Source: Prevotellaceae bacterium UBA1720
GTDB lineage: Bacteria; Bacteroidota; Bacteroidia; Bacteroidales; Bacteroidaceae
Length of the DNA: 18,196 nt
NCBI GenBank assembly: GCA_002317475.1
Contig: DCIS01000137.1
Span: 1 to 18,196, forward strand
Direction: 5' to 3'
Shown piece after piece: positions 1-7,882 of the stretch; positions within the stretch are counted from its first letter, which is position 1; the number at the start of each line of letters is the position of its first letter. The notes under the pieces were generated by a model, which was given only the letters and a program-made list of their open reading frames with translations, searched no databases and was not told the origin of the DNA. Made by a program: the position numbers and the translations under genes.

Positions 1-58
1 TATCGTGTAATTTGATATGGCGGTTATTGTTGTACTTCCAGGTCGATTACACATACAA

Positions 59-1537
59 TCATATCCCATACCTCTTTTGCCTTGTTGGAACACATCGTGA
101 TGCCTTGACTGTCCTTGCCGCATGTAACCAGCAACGGAGTCGGAAGTTCTCGTCCTCTTCATCCTTCTTACGACCATCCCAATCAGTTTCGCTACTGACA
201 GAACCGCCACCAACACAAGGAATGCTGACATGGTGACCTCCCATGAGAGCAATTGCCACCTCACGAACCAGCTTTGCTATATCAGGCTTTTCAAAGAGAG
301 CGAGGAAGTCGAGGGTATCGGAAGTCTGCTGACGACGGAGATGTCTCTCGGTGCGATAGTCTTTGCCCAGATTCTCCATGTCGCGTTGCTGCATCAATCG
401 AAACTTACGTTCTCCGATGATGCTTGCTTCTGCTGCTTTCATGACAGTCTTGCCGTATTCGTCAAGAGAGTCATTGAACTGCTTCTTGATCTTGGCGTTC
501 TGTGCTTTAAGCCATTCATCGATATTGCCAAAGCGAGGAGGACGATCTGTTATCTGTGGTGGTTTCCTGTCATTCTTTGGAGGGTCAAAACGAACGTATG
601 CCACATCATAATAGTTTACCTTGTCTTTGATGTCCTGTAACTCCGCTTGCTTCATTTCGAGTTTCTGTTGCTTGTCAGCAAGCGTTGCATCGCAGTTGGA
701 GATTTGCTTTTCCACATTCTCCTTCTTTTGGTTGTACTCAGCAAGCGAAATCTTGCCAGAAGATAACTGGTTCTGGAGTTCTGAAAGATCTGTAGTGAGC
801 TGAGACTTCTGAATTGTAAGATTGTCGCACATCTTTTGAAGCCCCTTTACGGCAGTCTCTGCCTGTTTCTTCTGCTTGTTTAGAGTTTCAATCTCAAGAG
901 CAAGAGCGTCTTTCTCTGACTGGAGCGAATCAACTTCGACCTCCAGAACCTCCTTCTGCATTTCAAGACCAGCTTTCTCTGCTTCCAGTTTTGCTTCTTC
1001 TGCCTTAATCGCATTATAGACAGCAGGATCCATGTGCTTTGCCTTTGAACCATGAACACCACGTTCAAGATCGAAACCTGCAGCCTGCATGTGAAGAGCA
1101 TAGTCGGTCTGCCATCGTTCTGCATTCTCCTGAGTGAACACATCTCTGGCACAAAGACGCGCTGTAACTTCCTGCTTCTTATATCTGCGTTTCTCCTTGC
1201 CGTTACGCATCTCGTATTGCTTCTTCGTATCATCACGTTCGGCAGCCTGCCCCATAAGAATAGGGACAACCGTAAAGTGAAGATGGAAGGTAACCTCGTC
1301 CATGTGTCCAGCACATCCCACAACATTCTCCTTGCCGAATGTCTTTTGCATGAAAGAGATGTTTGCATCAACCCATGTCTGCCAACGTCCTTCGTCGTAA
1401 ATCTTTTGCATAGTTTCTCGGTCACTTGTGCAAAGGAATGCGAGAAACTTTGCTTGGTCATCACGAATCTTTCTGGTGATGCCAGCCTCTTTTATTCGTT
1501 TGTTGATAGGGGAAAATGTGGCGCAATTACGCCATTT
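59..1537 (-). pseudogene. MobV-family relaxase, N-terminal part missing
   Basis: Remnant of a plasmid mobilization relaxase (MobV/Pre family), which nicks the transfer origin of a mobilizable plasmid or integrated element. The frame is open for about 490 codons but has no credible start: upstream of the Met at 1411 it stays coding-like (INKRIKEAGITRKIRDDQ) until a stop at 1540-1538, just beside the start of the 852-bp repeat. The N-terminal motif carrying the catalytic residues in this family is therefore absent. The metal-binding HxDExxxHxH-type motif survives as HMDEVTFHLH, with Phe where Pro is usual. A Glu/Lys/Gln-rich coiled coil lies roughly between 600 and 1010, and a basic tail ends at 59. 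The protein could be made from the Met at 1411 but should lack relaxase activity. I infer that recombination at the repeat boundary removed the 5' end. No oriT or partner mob gene is visible. Confidence 0.8.
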
Positions 1538-1551
1538 CTAATAAGAACGCG

Positions 1552-1587
1552 CAAAAGCCGAGGGATGGTCAATCCCCCCGGCTTTTG
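1552..1587 (-). terminator. Rho-independent terminator of cassette A
   Basis: A hairpin with arms CAAAAGCCG and CGGCTTTTG, plus a GGG/CCC extension, around a loop near GATGGTCAAT. It lies just downstream of the XRE gene. Runs of T on both sides of the stem would let it work in either direction. The same hairpin is conserved in cassette B. Confidence 0.7.
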
Positions 1588-1620
1588 TAAACTATGTGAC
1601 GAACAAACACACAGTTGTTG

Positions 1621-1827
1621 TTATTCATCGCGATATTCGAGAATATCACCAGGCTGACAGTCAAGGGCTTTGCAAATAGCTTCGAGGGTGGAAAAACGAA
1701 CGGCCTTTGCCTTACCCGTTTTCAAGACGGAGAGATTGGCGGCCGTTATACCTATCCTCTCAGCAAGTTCCTGCGATGACATCTTGCGACGGGCCATCAT
1801 CACATCTACATTTACTATTATACTCAT
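1621..1827 (-). CDS. XRE/Cro-type helix-turn-helix regulator, copy A
   Basis: A 68-residue DNA-binding protein of the small XRE type (YozG-like) often found beside DUF2975 genes. The helix-turn-helix is SSQELAERIGITAANLSVLKTG, about residues 17-38, followed by a dimer-forming segment (STLEAICKALDCQPGDILEY). I chose the ATG at 1827, 13 nt after the DUF2975 stop. An in-frame ATG at 1869 would overlap that gene by 29 nt and add an uncharacteristic 14-residue leader. It is second in a two-gene operon with DUF2975 and ends before a terminator. The protein is identical to copy B, although the genes differ at five positions, all silent. It probably represses its own promoter through the repeats at 2288-2377, which is an inference. 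The physiological signal is unknown. Confidence 0.88.
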   Translation of the reverse strand: MSIIVNVDVMMARRKMSSQELAERIGITAANLSVLKTGKAKAVRFSTLEAICKALDCQPGDILEYRDE

Positions 1828-1840
1828 GATCGTTGTGGGA

Positions 1841-2278
1841 TTATACGGTGAGAGAATTCTCTTTTTCAAGATTTGCCCCTACCCAGTATATGATGCTAAT
1901 GAGCAAGATGAGGACGGGCATACTCAAGCCAGGCAGAATAATGGAGACAGCAAGATGGGTAGTGACATAGGTTGCGATGGTAAGTACGATGTTGAGGATT
2001 GCCAAAACAATAAACAGTTTCCCCAGCTGTATGTCAAAAAGGAAACCACGACGAAGCACGACCAGTGTGCGTAGAATGAAGAAGAGACCAGCTCCGGTGA
2101 GCATGATTGCACGCATACAATTGTAGATTGCGATAGTATGAACTTCACCCTCAGTAGATTCAATATCCTCGAAGATAGCATAGTAGTGCATGATGCAGAT
2201 GGCGAAACTGGCAGCCAGAATGAGAGCTGCAACAATGAATACCCAGTAGGTGATTCTAATCAATTTGTTACTTTTCAT
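1841..2278 (-). CDS. DUF2975 membrane protein, copy A
   Basis: A 145-residue integral membrane protein with four predicted helices near residues 9-30, 50-70, 86-106 and 114-134. The N-terminus (MKSNKLIRITYW) is basic and there is no cleavable signal peptide. Size, topology and the neighbouring XRE gene fit the DUF2975 family. No catalytic motif is visible and the biochemical role of the family is not established. The gene is transcribed first from the promoter at 2315-2346, with a leader of about 30 nt. Copy B differs only at V73A and I124V, both conservative and in hydrophobic stretches. By analogy with other membrane protein/XRE pairs, the membrane protein may control or be controlled by the regulator. 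This is a hypothesis only. Confidence 0.85.
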   Translation of the reverse strand: MKSNKLIRITYWVFIVAALILAASFAICIMHYYAIFEDIESTEGEVHTIAIYNCMRAIMLTGAGLFFILRTLVVLRRGFLFDIQLGKLFIVLAILNIVLTIATYVTTHLAVSIILPGLSMPVLILLISIIYWVGANLEKENSLTV

Positions 2279-2287
2279 AATTTATTT

Positions 2288-2377
2288 ATTGTTTTACGAT
2301 AATTAATTTCGGTGCAAAGGTATATTTATTTTTTTATACCACCAAATAAAATCGAGAAAAAATTATCGATAAACAAT
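2288..2377. promoter_or_regulatory. Operator-like inverted repeat flanking the DUF2975 promoter, copy A
   Basis: ATTGTTTTACGATAATT at 2288-2304 and AATTATCGATAAACAAT at 2361-2377 are reverse complements at 15 of 17 positions (TA against AT in the middle). One arm lies in the leader and the other upstream of the -33 element, so they bracket the promoter. Both arms are unchanged in copy B. The likely ligand is the XRE protein of the cassette; this is inferred from position and symmetry. Confidence 0.55.
2315..2346 (-). promoter_or_regulatory. Bacteroidetes-type promoter of cassette A
   Basis: On the reverse strand TTTG (2346-2343) is followed after 20 nt by TACCTTTG (2322-2315). This matches the Bacteroidetes -33 TTTG and -7 TAnnTTTG elements. 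It sits about 37 nt upstream of the DUF2975 start. Confidence 0.75.
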
Positions 2378-2387
2378 ATTTTGATGA

Positions 2388-2818
<431 letters not shown>

Positions 2819-2823
2819 AAGAG

Positions 2824-3384
2824 ATGATACTGAAAGACGCAAGGTTAGAAGACTGCGAGGTGGTAGCTCGCGGAATATGCATGGCTCTGCATAGAGAGCC
2901 GGATGGCGAGATGCAGAAGTGCATTGCCCGAATCTGTGAACGCGAGGATGTACTGTACTCCTACAAGCATACTATTATTGCATGGGAGGATGAAACGCCA
3001 GTTGGCATCTGCCTGTGCTACGATGGCGCCAAGTACCATGAGATGCGGAATATAACCTTCCCCTTGTTCGATGAACTGATGCAAGATGATGCCGACCATC
3101 AGGAAATGGATCTAGACAATATGCAGGACGAGGCAGAAGCTGGCGAATACTATATGGACTCGCTTGCCGTATGGCCAGAATGGCGTGGACGAGGTATCGG
3201 TATAAAACTGATGCAGGCACAAATAGAAAGGGCTCGTGAACTCGGTTTTAACAAAGCAACTCTATTGGTAGATCCAGAAAACGAGAGTGCCAAGCGCATA
3301 TACCGTAAACTTGGTTTCGAGGACTACACGGAGGTCTATGCCTTTGGCCAGATATTCTGGAAGTGGGTAAGAAAGATAGATTGA
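2824..3384 (+). CDS. GNAT-family N-acetyltransferase
   Basis: A 186-residue acetyltransferase transferring acetyl from acetyl-CoA to an amine. The acetyl-CoA motif is in the second half: DSLAVWPEWRGRGIGIKLM, with the R-G-R-G-I-G pyrophosphate loop, followed by ELGFNKATLLVDPENESAKR and a C-terminal IYRKLGF strand. The middle (MQDDADHQEMDLDNMQDEAE) is very acidic and unusual. The substrate cannot be deduced. The start follows AAAAGAG directly and lies 5 bp beyond the inverted-repeat element. A HAD gene fragment begins 5 nt after the stop, pointing to a former operon. A divergent second copy of the last 50 codons is at 11077-11227. Confidence 0.88.
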   Translation: MILKDARLEDCEVVARGICMALHREPDGEMQKCIARICEREDVLYSYKHTIIAWEDETPVGICLCYDGAKYHEMRNITFPLFDELMQDDADHQEMDLDNMQDEAEAGEYYMDSLAVWPEWRGRGIGIKLMQAQIERARELGFNKATLLVDPENESAKRIYRKLGFEDYTEVYAFGQIFWKWVRKID

Positions 3385-3389
3385 AGACT

Positions 3390-3707
3390 ATGATAAGAAA
3401 TATACTTTTTGACTTTGACGGTACACTGGTAGATTCTGCACCTGGTATTGTCAAGACAATGGAACAGACATTCCTTAAGATGAGGGTTGAGGTTCCATCG
3501 GAAGCAGAGATGCGCTCCACCATTGGCCTGCCATTACAGAAGGTCTTACAGATGCTTGGTCAGTTGAGCGACGAGGATGCTGCTAAGGCTGCAGTTATCT
3601 ATCGCGAGCTGATGCAAGCATCGTTTTGCTCCACCGTCTGCAGCTCTGATGCGGAGGCCAGAGTGCCTGCCGAATCCAGAGACTCAACAAGGTTGTCCTG
3701 GTACTAA
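3390..3707 (+). pseudogene. HAD phosphatase (phosphoglycolate phosphatase-like), truncated
   Basis: The N-terminal third of a haloacid dehalogenase-type phosphatase. It starts MIRNILFDFDGTLVDSAPGI, containing the DxDxT nucleophile motif, and continues into the helical cap (IGLPLQKVLQMLGQLSDEDAAK). Family similarity fades after YRELMQ near 3625, and the frame then runs through unrelated sequence to a stop at 3705-3707. Members of this group are usually about 210-230 residues, so the catalytic Lys and second Asp motifs are lost. A 105-codon product is possible but should be inactive. The loss coincides with the entry of another gene's 3' end in the next frame, so a deletion joining two genes is likely. 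Confidence 0.8.
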
Positions 3708-3819
3708 CTACTTGTTCGTCTGCAAGGATAAGAGTGGTAGTACCTATCAAGTAATCATTTACCAGAAGCTTCCTGCATACGGTGGAGAAGCTGAGGTTAC
3801 ATCAATCGAAAAAGAATAA
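3613..3819 (+). pseudogene. C-terminal fragment of an unidentified gene
   Basis: In the frame next to the HAD fragment, an open stretch of 68 codons ends ...GTNYLFVCKDKSGSTYQVII... and AEVTSIEKE-stop. The convincingly protein-like part begins near 3690. The TAA overlaps the NUDIX start as TAATG, typical of adjacent genes in an operon, so this was probably the gene upstream of the NUDIX gene. I do not recognise the family. It has no start codon of its own. Confidence 0.45.
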
Positions 3820-4379
3820 TGATACCAAAATTAGAAAACAGAAAATGGAAGGTGCTGAAAAGCGAGAAACTGCTGAGCAAAGGCACCTGGATGAATCTGA
3901 GGCAGGAAGAGGTACAGTTGCCATCAGGAGCAATTGTACCAGAATGGTTTGTACTGGAATTTCCAGAATGGATAAATGTCATAGCCATTACGAAGGACGG
4001 ACATTTTGTAATGGAAGATCAGTATCGCCATGCACTCGGAGAAACGCATTTTGAACTCGTGGCAGGTGTAGTGGATCCCGGTGAGACTCCTCTTGAAGCC
4101 GCAAAACGCGAGTTGAGTGAGGAGACCGGATATGGTGGTGGCGAGTGGCAACTATTCATGACGGCATCTGCCAATCCAACCAACCACACGAACCTCAGCT
4201 ATACATTTCTTGCAACGGGCGTTGAGAAACTGAGAGAGCAGCATCAGGAGGCAACGGAAGATATTCATGTGGATGTATTTACGCGTGAAGAAGTTCTGGA
4301 ACTACTTGAAACGGGTCAGATTATCCAGGCTTTGCACCTTGCTCCATTGTATAAATACTTCGCAAGCGAGAAATTGTAA
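3819..4379 (+). CDS. NUDIX hydrolase, ADP-ribose pyrophosphatase-like
   Basis: A 186-residue NUDIX enzyme that cleaves nucleoside diphosphates linked to another group. The complete Nudix box lies at residues 83-105: G83, E89, then R97-E-L-S-E-E-T-G-Y105, giving the metal-binding glutamates. An N-terminal beta region (VLKSEKLLSKGTWMNLRQEEV) and the dimer-type segment FVMEDQYRHALGE resemble ADP-ribose/ADP-sugar pyrophosphatases. The exact substrate is an inference. The start overlaps the preceding gene's stop (TAATG) and its own stop overlaps the next start in the same way, so it is translationally coupled to the YgbA_NO gene. Confidence 0.9.
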   Translation: MIPKLENRKWKVLKSEKLLSKGTWMNLRQEEVQLPSGAIVPEWFVLEFPEWINVIAITKDGHFVMEDQYRHALGETHFELVAGVVDPGETPLEAAKRELSEETGYGGGEWQLFMTASANPTNHTNLSYTFLATGVEKLREQHQEATEDIHVDVFTREEVLELLETGQIIQALHLAPLYKYFASEKL

Positions 4380-4678
4380 TGACACGTATTGAAGAAGAAA
4401 AGAAGACCGTCCGACAGATGGTGGAGATATACTGCAAAGGGCATCATCATACGGATAGTGGGCTTTGCGAAGATTGCTCTACCCTACTCGACTACGCCTT
4501 TGCCCGATTGGATCATTGCAAGTTTGGTGAGAAGAAACCGACTTGCAAGGCGTGTCCAATACATTGTTACAAGCCAGCGATGCGAGAACAGATGAAGGAA
4601 GCCATGCGCTATGCCGGTCCTCGCATGTTGTGGCATCATCCTGTTTCGGCTATCAAACATTTGATTAGAGAATTATGA
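4379..4678 (+). CDS. YgbA_NO family protein (nitrous oxide-stimulated promoter family)
   Basis: A 99-residue cysteine-rich protein matching the YgbA_NO family by pattern: YCKGHHH, GLCEDC, YAFARLDHCKFG, PTCKACPIHCY and a C-terminal RYAGPRMLWHHPV. The paired cysteines and histidines suggest metal binding. In enterobacteria ygbA is under the nitric-oxide repressor NsrR and is tied to nitrosative stress; any such role here is inferred. The start overlaps the NUDIX stop by one base. A decayed relative with two stop codons lies at 10074-10203. Confidence 0.88.
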   Translation: MTRIEEEKKTVRQMVEIYCKGHHHTDSGLCEDCSTLLDYAFARLDHCKFGEKKPTCKACPIHCYKPAMREQMKEAMRYAGPRMLWHHPVSAIKHLIREL

Positions 4679-4703
4679 CGTTAAACTATTAAAGCCCAAC
4701 AAC

Positions 4704-5597
4704 ATGGAACTAAGACAACTTCGTATATTTCTGACATCGGCAGAGACACTTAATTTCTCTGACGCAGCCAAGCAGATGTTTATGACGGTAAGTGCTTTGA
4801 CACAGAATATCAAGACACTCGAGCAGGAATTGGGGATGCCTCTTTTTGACCGTACCAGCCATAGTGTTTTCCTCACGGAAGCAGGAGAGCATTTTGTTGC
4901 GTACGCTCAAGAAACCCTTCGTGCAGCCGACGAGGCAAAAGCTCGCATGCAAGATTTTGCTAAATTGAATTGTGGCAAACTGCGTGTGGGCATCACTCAT
5001 GCTTTCACACACATGGTAACTGAAGTAACTACAATGCTTTGCAAGCTTTATCCGAATATTGAGGTCGAAATCAGATACAAGACTGTCGATGAAATGATGC
5101 TCATGCTCACCGCTCATCAGTTGGATATGGTCTTATGCTATAAGCCGACCAAGATGGATGCCCGTATTGAGACAGAGCGTCTTTTCGATGATAAGTTAGG
5201 AGTAATCATGAAGAAGGAACATCCACTTGCCAAGAATACAAGTCTGACGATTGACGATATTTCAAAGTACTCGTTTGCCCTGCCATCCAAAGGACTTCAG
5301 GCTCGGACTTATCTTGACGAGATGCTGGCCAAAAGAGGTAAAGAACTGAATATCAAGGTAGATCTGAATGTGTCGACTACATTGCTTGGGTTTGTACGTA
5401 AGAGCAGCATGCTCTCTGTCTTAGCTTGTAATGCCGTCAAGGATTACGCAGACCTTTGTGCTGTTCCAATTGCTGACGATGAGAACAGCATGACAGGATG
5501 TATCCATACGCTCAAATGTGCATACTGTAAGTATTCTCAACGAGAGTTCGTCCGGTTATTGAACGAATATATTCATTTTCACCAATATGAGGCATAG
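4704..5597 (+). CDS. LysR-type transcriptional regulator
   Basis: A 297-residue regulator with the classic layout. An N-terminal winged helix-turn-helix (MELRQLRIFLTSAETLNFSD, then AAKQMFMTVSALTQNIKTLE) is followed by a linker helix and a periplasmic-binding-like effector domain from about residue 90 (GKLRVGITHAFTHMV onward). It starts 25 nt after the YgbA_NO gene, so it may be read from the same transcript. The next gene, a BASS-type transporter, is in the same orientation 116 nt away and its promoter contains a T-N11-A palindrome at 5638-5652, the usual LysR-type site. Control of that transporter is likely but inferred. The inducer is unknown. Confidence 0.92.
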   Translation: MELRQLRIFLTSAETLNFSDAAKQMFMTVSALTQNIKTLEQELGMPLFDRTSHSVFLTEAGEHFVAYAQETLRAADEAKARMQDFAKLNCGKLRVGITHAFTHMVTEVTTMLCKLYPNIEVEIRYKTVDEMMLMLTAHQLDMVLCYKPTKMDARIETERLFDDKLGVIMKKEHPLAKNTSLTIDDISKYSFALPSKGLQARTYLDEMLAKRGKELNIKVDLNVSTTLLGFVRKSSMLSVLACNAVKDYADLCAVPIADDENSMTGCIHTLKCAYCKYSQREFVRLLNEYIHFHQYEA

Positions 5598-5637
5598 TCA
5601 AAGTAAAAACTGCTTTCGCATATTCTAAAAACGGACA

Positions 5638-5652
5638 CTTTATCATCTAAAG
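5638..5652. promoter_or_regulatory. Candidate LysR-type operator (T-N11-A palindrome)
   Basis: CTTTA-TCATC-TAAAG is a perfect 5-bp inverted repeat around a 5-nt centre and satisfies T-N11-A. It overlaps the -33 region and spacer of the transporter promoter, directly downstream of a LysR gene. Confidence 0.45.
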
Positions 5653-5669
5653 ATTTATAGCTAACTTTG
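5639..5669 (+). promoter_or_regulatory. Promoter of the BASS-type transporter
   Basis: TAACTTTG at 5662-5669 fits the Bacteroidetes -7 element. TTTA at 5639-5642, 19 nt upstream, is an imperfect TTTG -33 element, as expected for an activated promoter. Confidence 0.55.
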
Positions 5670-5713
5670 CACACGAAAACGAACTTAGTTATAACTCTAA
5701 TAGATTTAAGACA

Positions 5714-6664
5714 ATGACACTCAAAAGTTTACTCAAGGATTGGACATTACCCCTCAGCATGGTAGTAGGTACCATTAGTTATGTGGCACTTACGCAGATT
5801 GCTGCTCTGCATGACACCAAGGTGATGCTGGCTGCAATGATACCTTATCTGCTGCCGTCGCTCATCTTTGTGATGCTGCTCTTCAGCTACTGCAAGATAG
5901 AACCTCGCGACCTGAAACCTCGCTTGTGGCACCTTTGGCTCATCCTGATTCAGATGGCAGAGGTAGCACTCATGGTGTGGTGGCTGAGGAATAATGAACA
6001 AAGCGAGTGGCGACCACTTTTTGAGGCATGGCTTGCCGTCTTTATTGCTCCTATGGCAGCGGTAGGCGCTGTAGTGACCCAGAAGATTGGTGGCAATGCA
6101 GCTACGGCAACTACCTACACCATCATCTCAAGTACCTTCACCGCCATCGCAGTTCCTCTAGTTTATCCTTTGGTAGAACCAGGAATAGGCATGACCTTCC
6201 TCGAGCTCTTCCTCAAGATTCTATCTCGTGTCTTCCCTACTATCATGGCTCCGCTTGCTATTGCTCTCTGCCTGAAGTGGCTAATGCCAAAGGTACATAA
6301 GTTTGTGGCAGAGAAGTCAAAGGACTATAGTTTCTACATGTGGGGCATTTGTACTGCAGTCAATACGGCACAGATCATCCGTAGCATCGTCTCTTCGCCA
6401 GGATCAGGCAGTATGGTGGTGTGGATTTGCGCAAGCGTAGGCCTCATCGTCTGCATACAGTTCATCATCGGCAAACGCATAGGTTCAGCCTACAACGACA
6501 CCATAGCTGCTGGTCAGGGATTGGCACAGAAGAATACCGTCCTCTCCATCTGGATGGCGATGACCTTCCTCAATCCACAAGCCGCCATTGGTCCCGGTGC
6601 CTGCCTCTTGTGGCAGAATGTTTTCAACAGCTGGCAGATATGGAATTATCAGCGAAAGAAATAA
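5714..6664 (+). CDS. BASS-type transporter (bile acid:sodium symporter family-like)
   Basis: A 316-residue polytopic inner-membrane protein with about nine or ten hydrophobic helices. The first is near residues 14-32, and the last region contains LNPQAAIGPGACLLWQNVFN. The overall pattern and the tail resemble the BASS/SBF-like carriers of Bacteroidales, which move organic anions with sodium. Between residues 125 and 155 lies a Gly/Ala/Thr-rich stretch (QKIGGNAATATTYTIIS) that would fit a substrate-site helix crossing. The solute cannot be deduced. It is preceded by its own promoter and a LysR gene, and a DUF1294 gene follows after 16 nt. Confidence 0.8.
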   Translation: MTLKSLLKDWTLPLSMVVGTISYVALTQIAALHDTKVMLAAMIPYLLPSLIFVMLLFSYCKIEPRDLKPRLWHLWLILIQMAEVALMVWWLRNNEQSEWRPLFEAWLAVFIAPMAAVGAVVTQKIGGNAATATTYTIISSTFTAIAVPLVYPLVEPGIGMTFLELFLKILSRVFPTIMAPLAIALCLKWLMPKVHKFVAEKSKDYSFYMWGICTAVNTAQIIRSIVSSPGSGSMVVWICASVGLIVCIQFIIGKRIGSAYNDTIAAGQGLAQKNTVLSIWMAMTFLNPQAAIGPGACLLWQNVFNSWQIWNYQRKK

Positions 6665-6680
6665 CAAAACAAATGAAGTA

Positions 6681-7015
6681 ATGTTCTATATAGAAATATT
6701 CATTTACTACGTTCTTGCTATCAATCTTGTCACTTTCATCGTGTATGGTATTGACAAGCTAAAAGCAAAGAAGGGATGGTGGCGACTCCCCGAGGCCTCT
6801 CTGCTCATGCTTGCTGTGGTCGGTGGCAGCATCGGTGCATGGTGTGGAATGATGGTATGGCGACATAAAACAAAACACTTGCTCCGAGCTTGCTCGCCTG
6901 AGCACCAAAACAAAATAAATAACGAGCGAAGAAATTCAAGATTGGTGTGCCTGCTATACTACTTACACAAATTGCTCTTTATCTTTATGCGTACACGAAT
7001 ATCTATAGTGAATAA
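6681..7015 (+). pseudogene. DUF1294 membrane protein, frameshifted by a 50-nt insertion
   Basis: The first 66 codons encode a typical DUF1294 protein: a first helix, YGIDKLKAKKGWWRLPEASL, then LAVVGGSIGAWCGMMVWRHKTKH. The family's last helix follows only in another frame: KKFKIGVPAILLLTQIALYLY with its stop at 7013-7015. Between them, at about 6879-6928, are 50 extra bases. Removing them rejoins the two parts in frame to give about 95 residues. As it stands, translation continues in the wrong frame to 7088 and would overlap the next gene. Loss of function is likely unless the short N-terminal piece works alone. The function of DUF1294 is unknown. Confidence 0.85.
6879..6928. repeat. 50-nt hairpin insertion in the DUF1294 gene
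   Basis: The extra sequence begins TTGCTCCGAGCTTGCTCG. Its core CGAGC-TT-GCTCG is a perfect hairpin, extended by GCTC/GAGC with a small bulge. AAAACAAAA occurs both before it (6867-6875) and inside it (about 6907-6915), which could be a target duplication. Exact ends are uncertain by a few bases. Confidence 0.6.
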
Positions 7016-7017
7016 AA

Positions 7018-7878
7018 ATGAAGAAGATACTAATAACAGGTGCCAGCGGATTCTTAGGCAGTCGTCTTGTTATTCATTTCAAAAATAAGTACGATCTACT
7101 TTTGCCTTCTCACGCTGAACTGAATGTCAGTCGTGAAGAAGCTGTCAGGGACTATATGGAGGAACAGCGTCCTGATGTGGTGATACATTGTGCTGCGCTA
7201 AGTAATACATGGTATTGTGAGCAGCATCCAGATGAGTCGCATCGCGTGAACGTGCAAGGCACGGTAAGAATTGCTAAGGCATGTAAACTGACTGGGGCCA
7301 AACTCATATTCATGTCCAGCGATCAGGTGTATAATGGAACGCCAATGCTCGGTCCTCTCAAAGAAGATGATGTTCTGCAACCAGTCAATGTTTATGGTCA
7401 GCACAAACTGGAGACTGAGCAACGCGCTCTGTGGAATAATCCTGATTCTGTCGGACTGAGATTGACATGGATGTACGATTTGCCTGATAGTCCTTTGAAG
7501 CTAAACTCGAATATATTGGTCAATCTACAGAAGACATACAACGAAGGAACTACCATCAAAGTTGCAATGCACGAATATCGTGGTGTATCATACGTTTGGG
7601 AAGTAGTAAGGAATATAGAGAAAGCCATGCCCCTGCCAGGCGGTATCTATAACTTCGGCAGTGGTAACAACATGAACAGCTATGAACTTTTCTTGCAGGC
7701 AGCCTCTCTTATGGGGCTAAAAGATGCTTCAAACTGGATTCTGCCAGATGAAGAAAGATTCTCCGAACAAGATAGGAATCTTACAATGGATAGTGAGCTC
7801 ATTGAGCAACATGACATCCGATTTTTTGATAGTGTTAATGGAATAGAAGAAGCTATAAAGAGACCATACAGAATATAA
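7018..7878 (+). CDS. NAD(P)-dependent sugar reductase/epimerase, RmlD-like
   Basis: A 286-residue extended short-chain dehydrogenase. The nucleotide-binding loop is TGASGFLG (residues 7-14), the active-site strand is MSSDQVY (about 99-105), and the catalytic pair Y126 and K130 is in YGQHK. The body resembles dTDP-4-dehydrorhamnose reductases (RPDVVIHCAA..., VNVQGTVRIAKACK). The genuine rhamnose pathway partners rmlA, rmlB and rmlC are not here, so I do not assign the symbol. The start is 2 nt after the true stop of the broken DUF1294 gene. The next gene follows after 4 nt, so the two are probably cotranscribed. Confidence 0.85.
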   Translation: MKKILITGASGFLGSRLVIHFKNKYDLLLPSHAELNVSREEAVRDYMEEQRPDVVIHCAALSNTWYCEQHPDESHRVNVQGTVRIAKACKLTGAKLIFMSSDQVYNGTPMLGPLKEDDVLQPVNVYGQHKLETEQRALWNNPDSVGLRLTWMYDLPDSPLKLNSNILVNLQKTYNEGTTIKVAMHEYRGVSYVWEVVRNIEKAMPLPGGIYNFGSGNNMNSYELFLQAASLMGLKDASNWILPDEERFSEQDRNLTMDSELIEQHDIRFFDSVNGIEEAIKRPYRI

Positions 7879-7882
7879 ACCT

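Noticed and set aside
880..1464. A reverse-strand frame that might supply the missing N-terminus of the relaxase through a frameshift
   Set aside because: It overlaps the relaxase in another frame. The relaxase-like sequence continues in the original frame up to 1537, so truncation rather than frameshift explains the missing start.
1052..1657. A 201-codon forward frame over the relaxase and the cassette edge
   Set aside because: It runs antisense to the relaxase and crosses the recombination junction; no membrane or domain pattern.
1670..2074. A 134-codon forward frame repeated in both cassettes (also at 10352-10756)
   Set aside because: It is antisense to both cassette genes and conserved only because the cassettes are. 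Most substitutions that are silent in the reverse genes change this frame.
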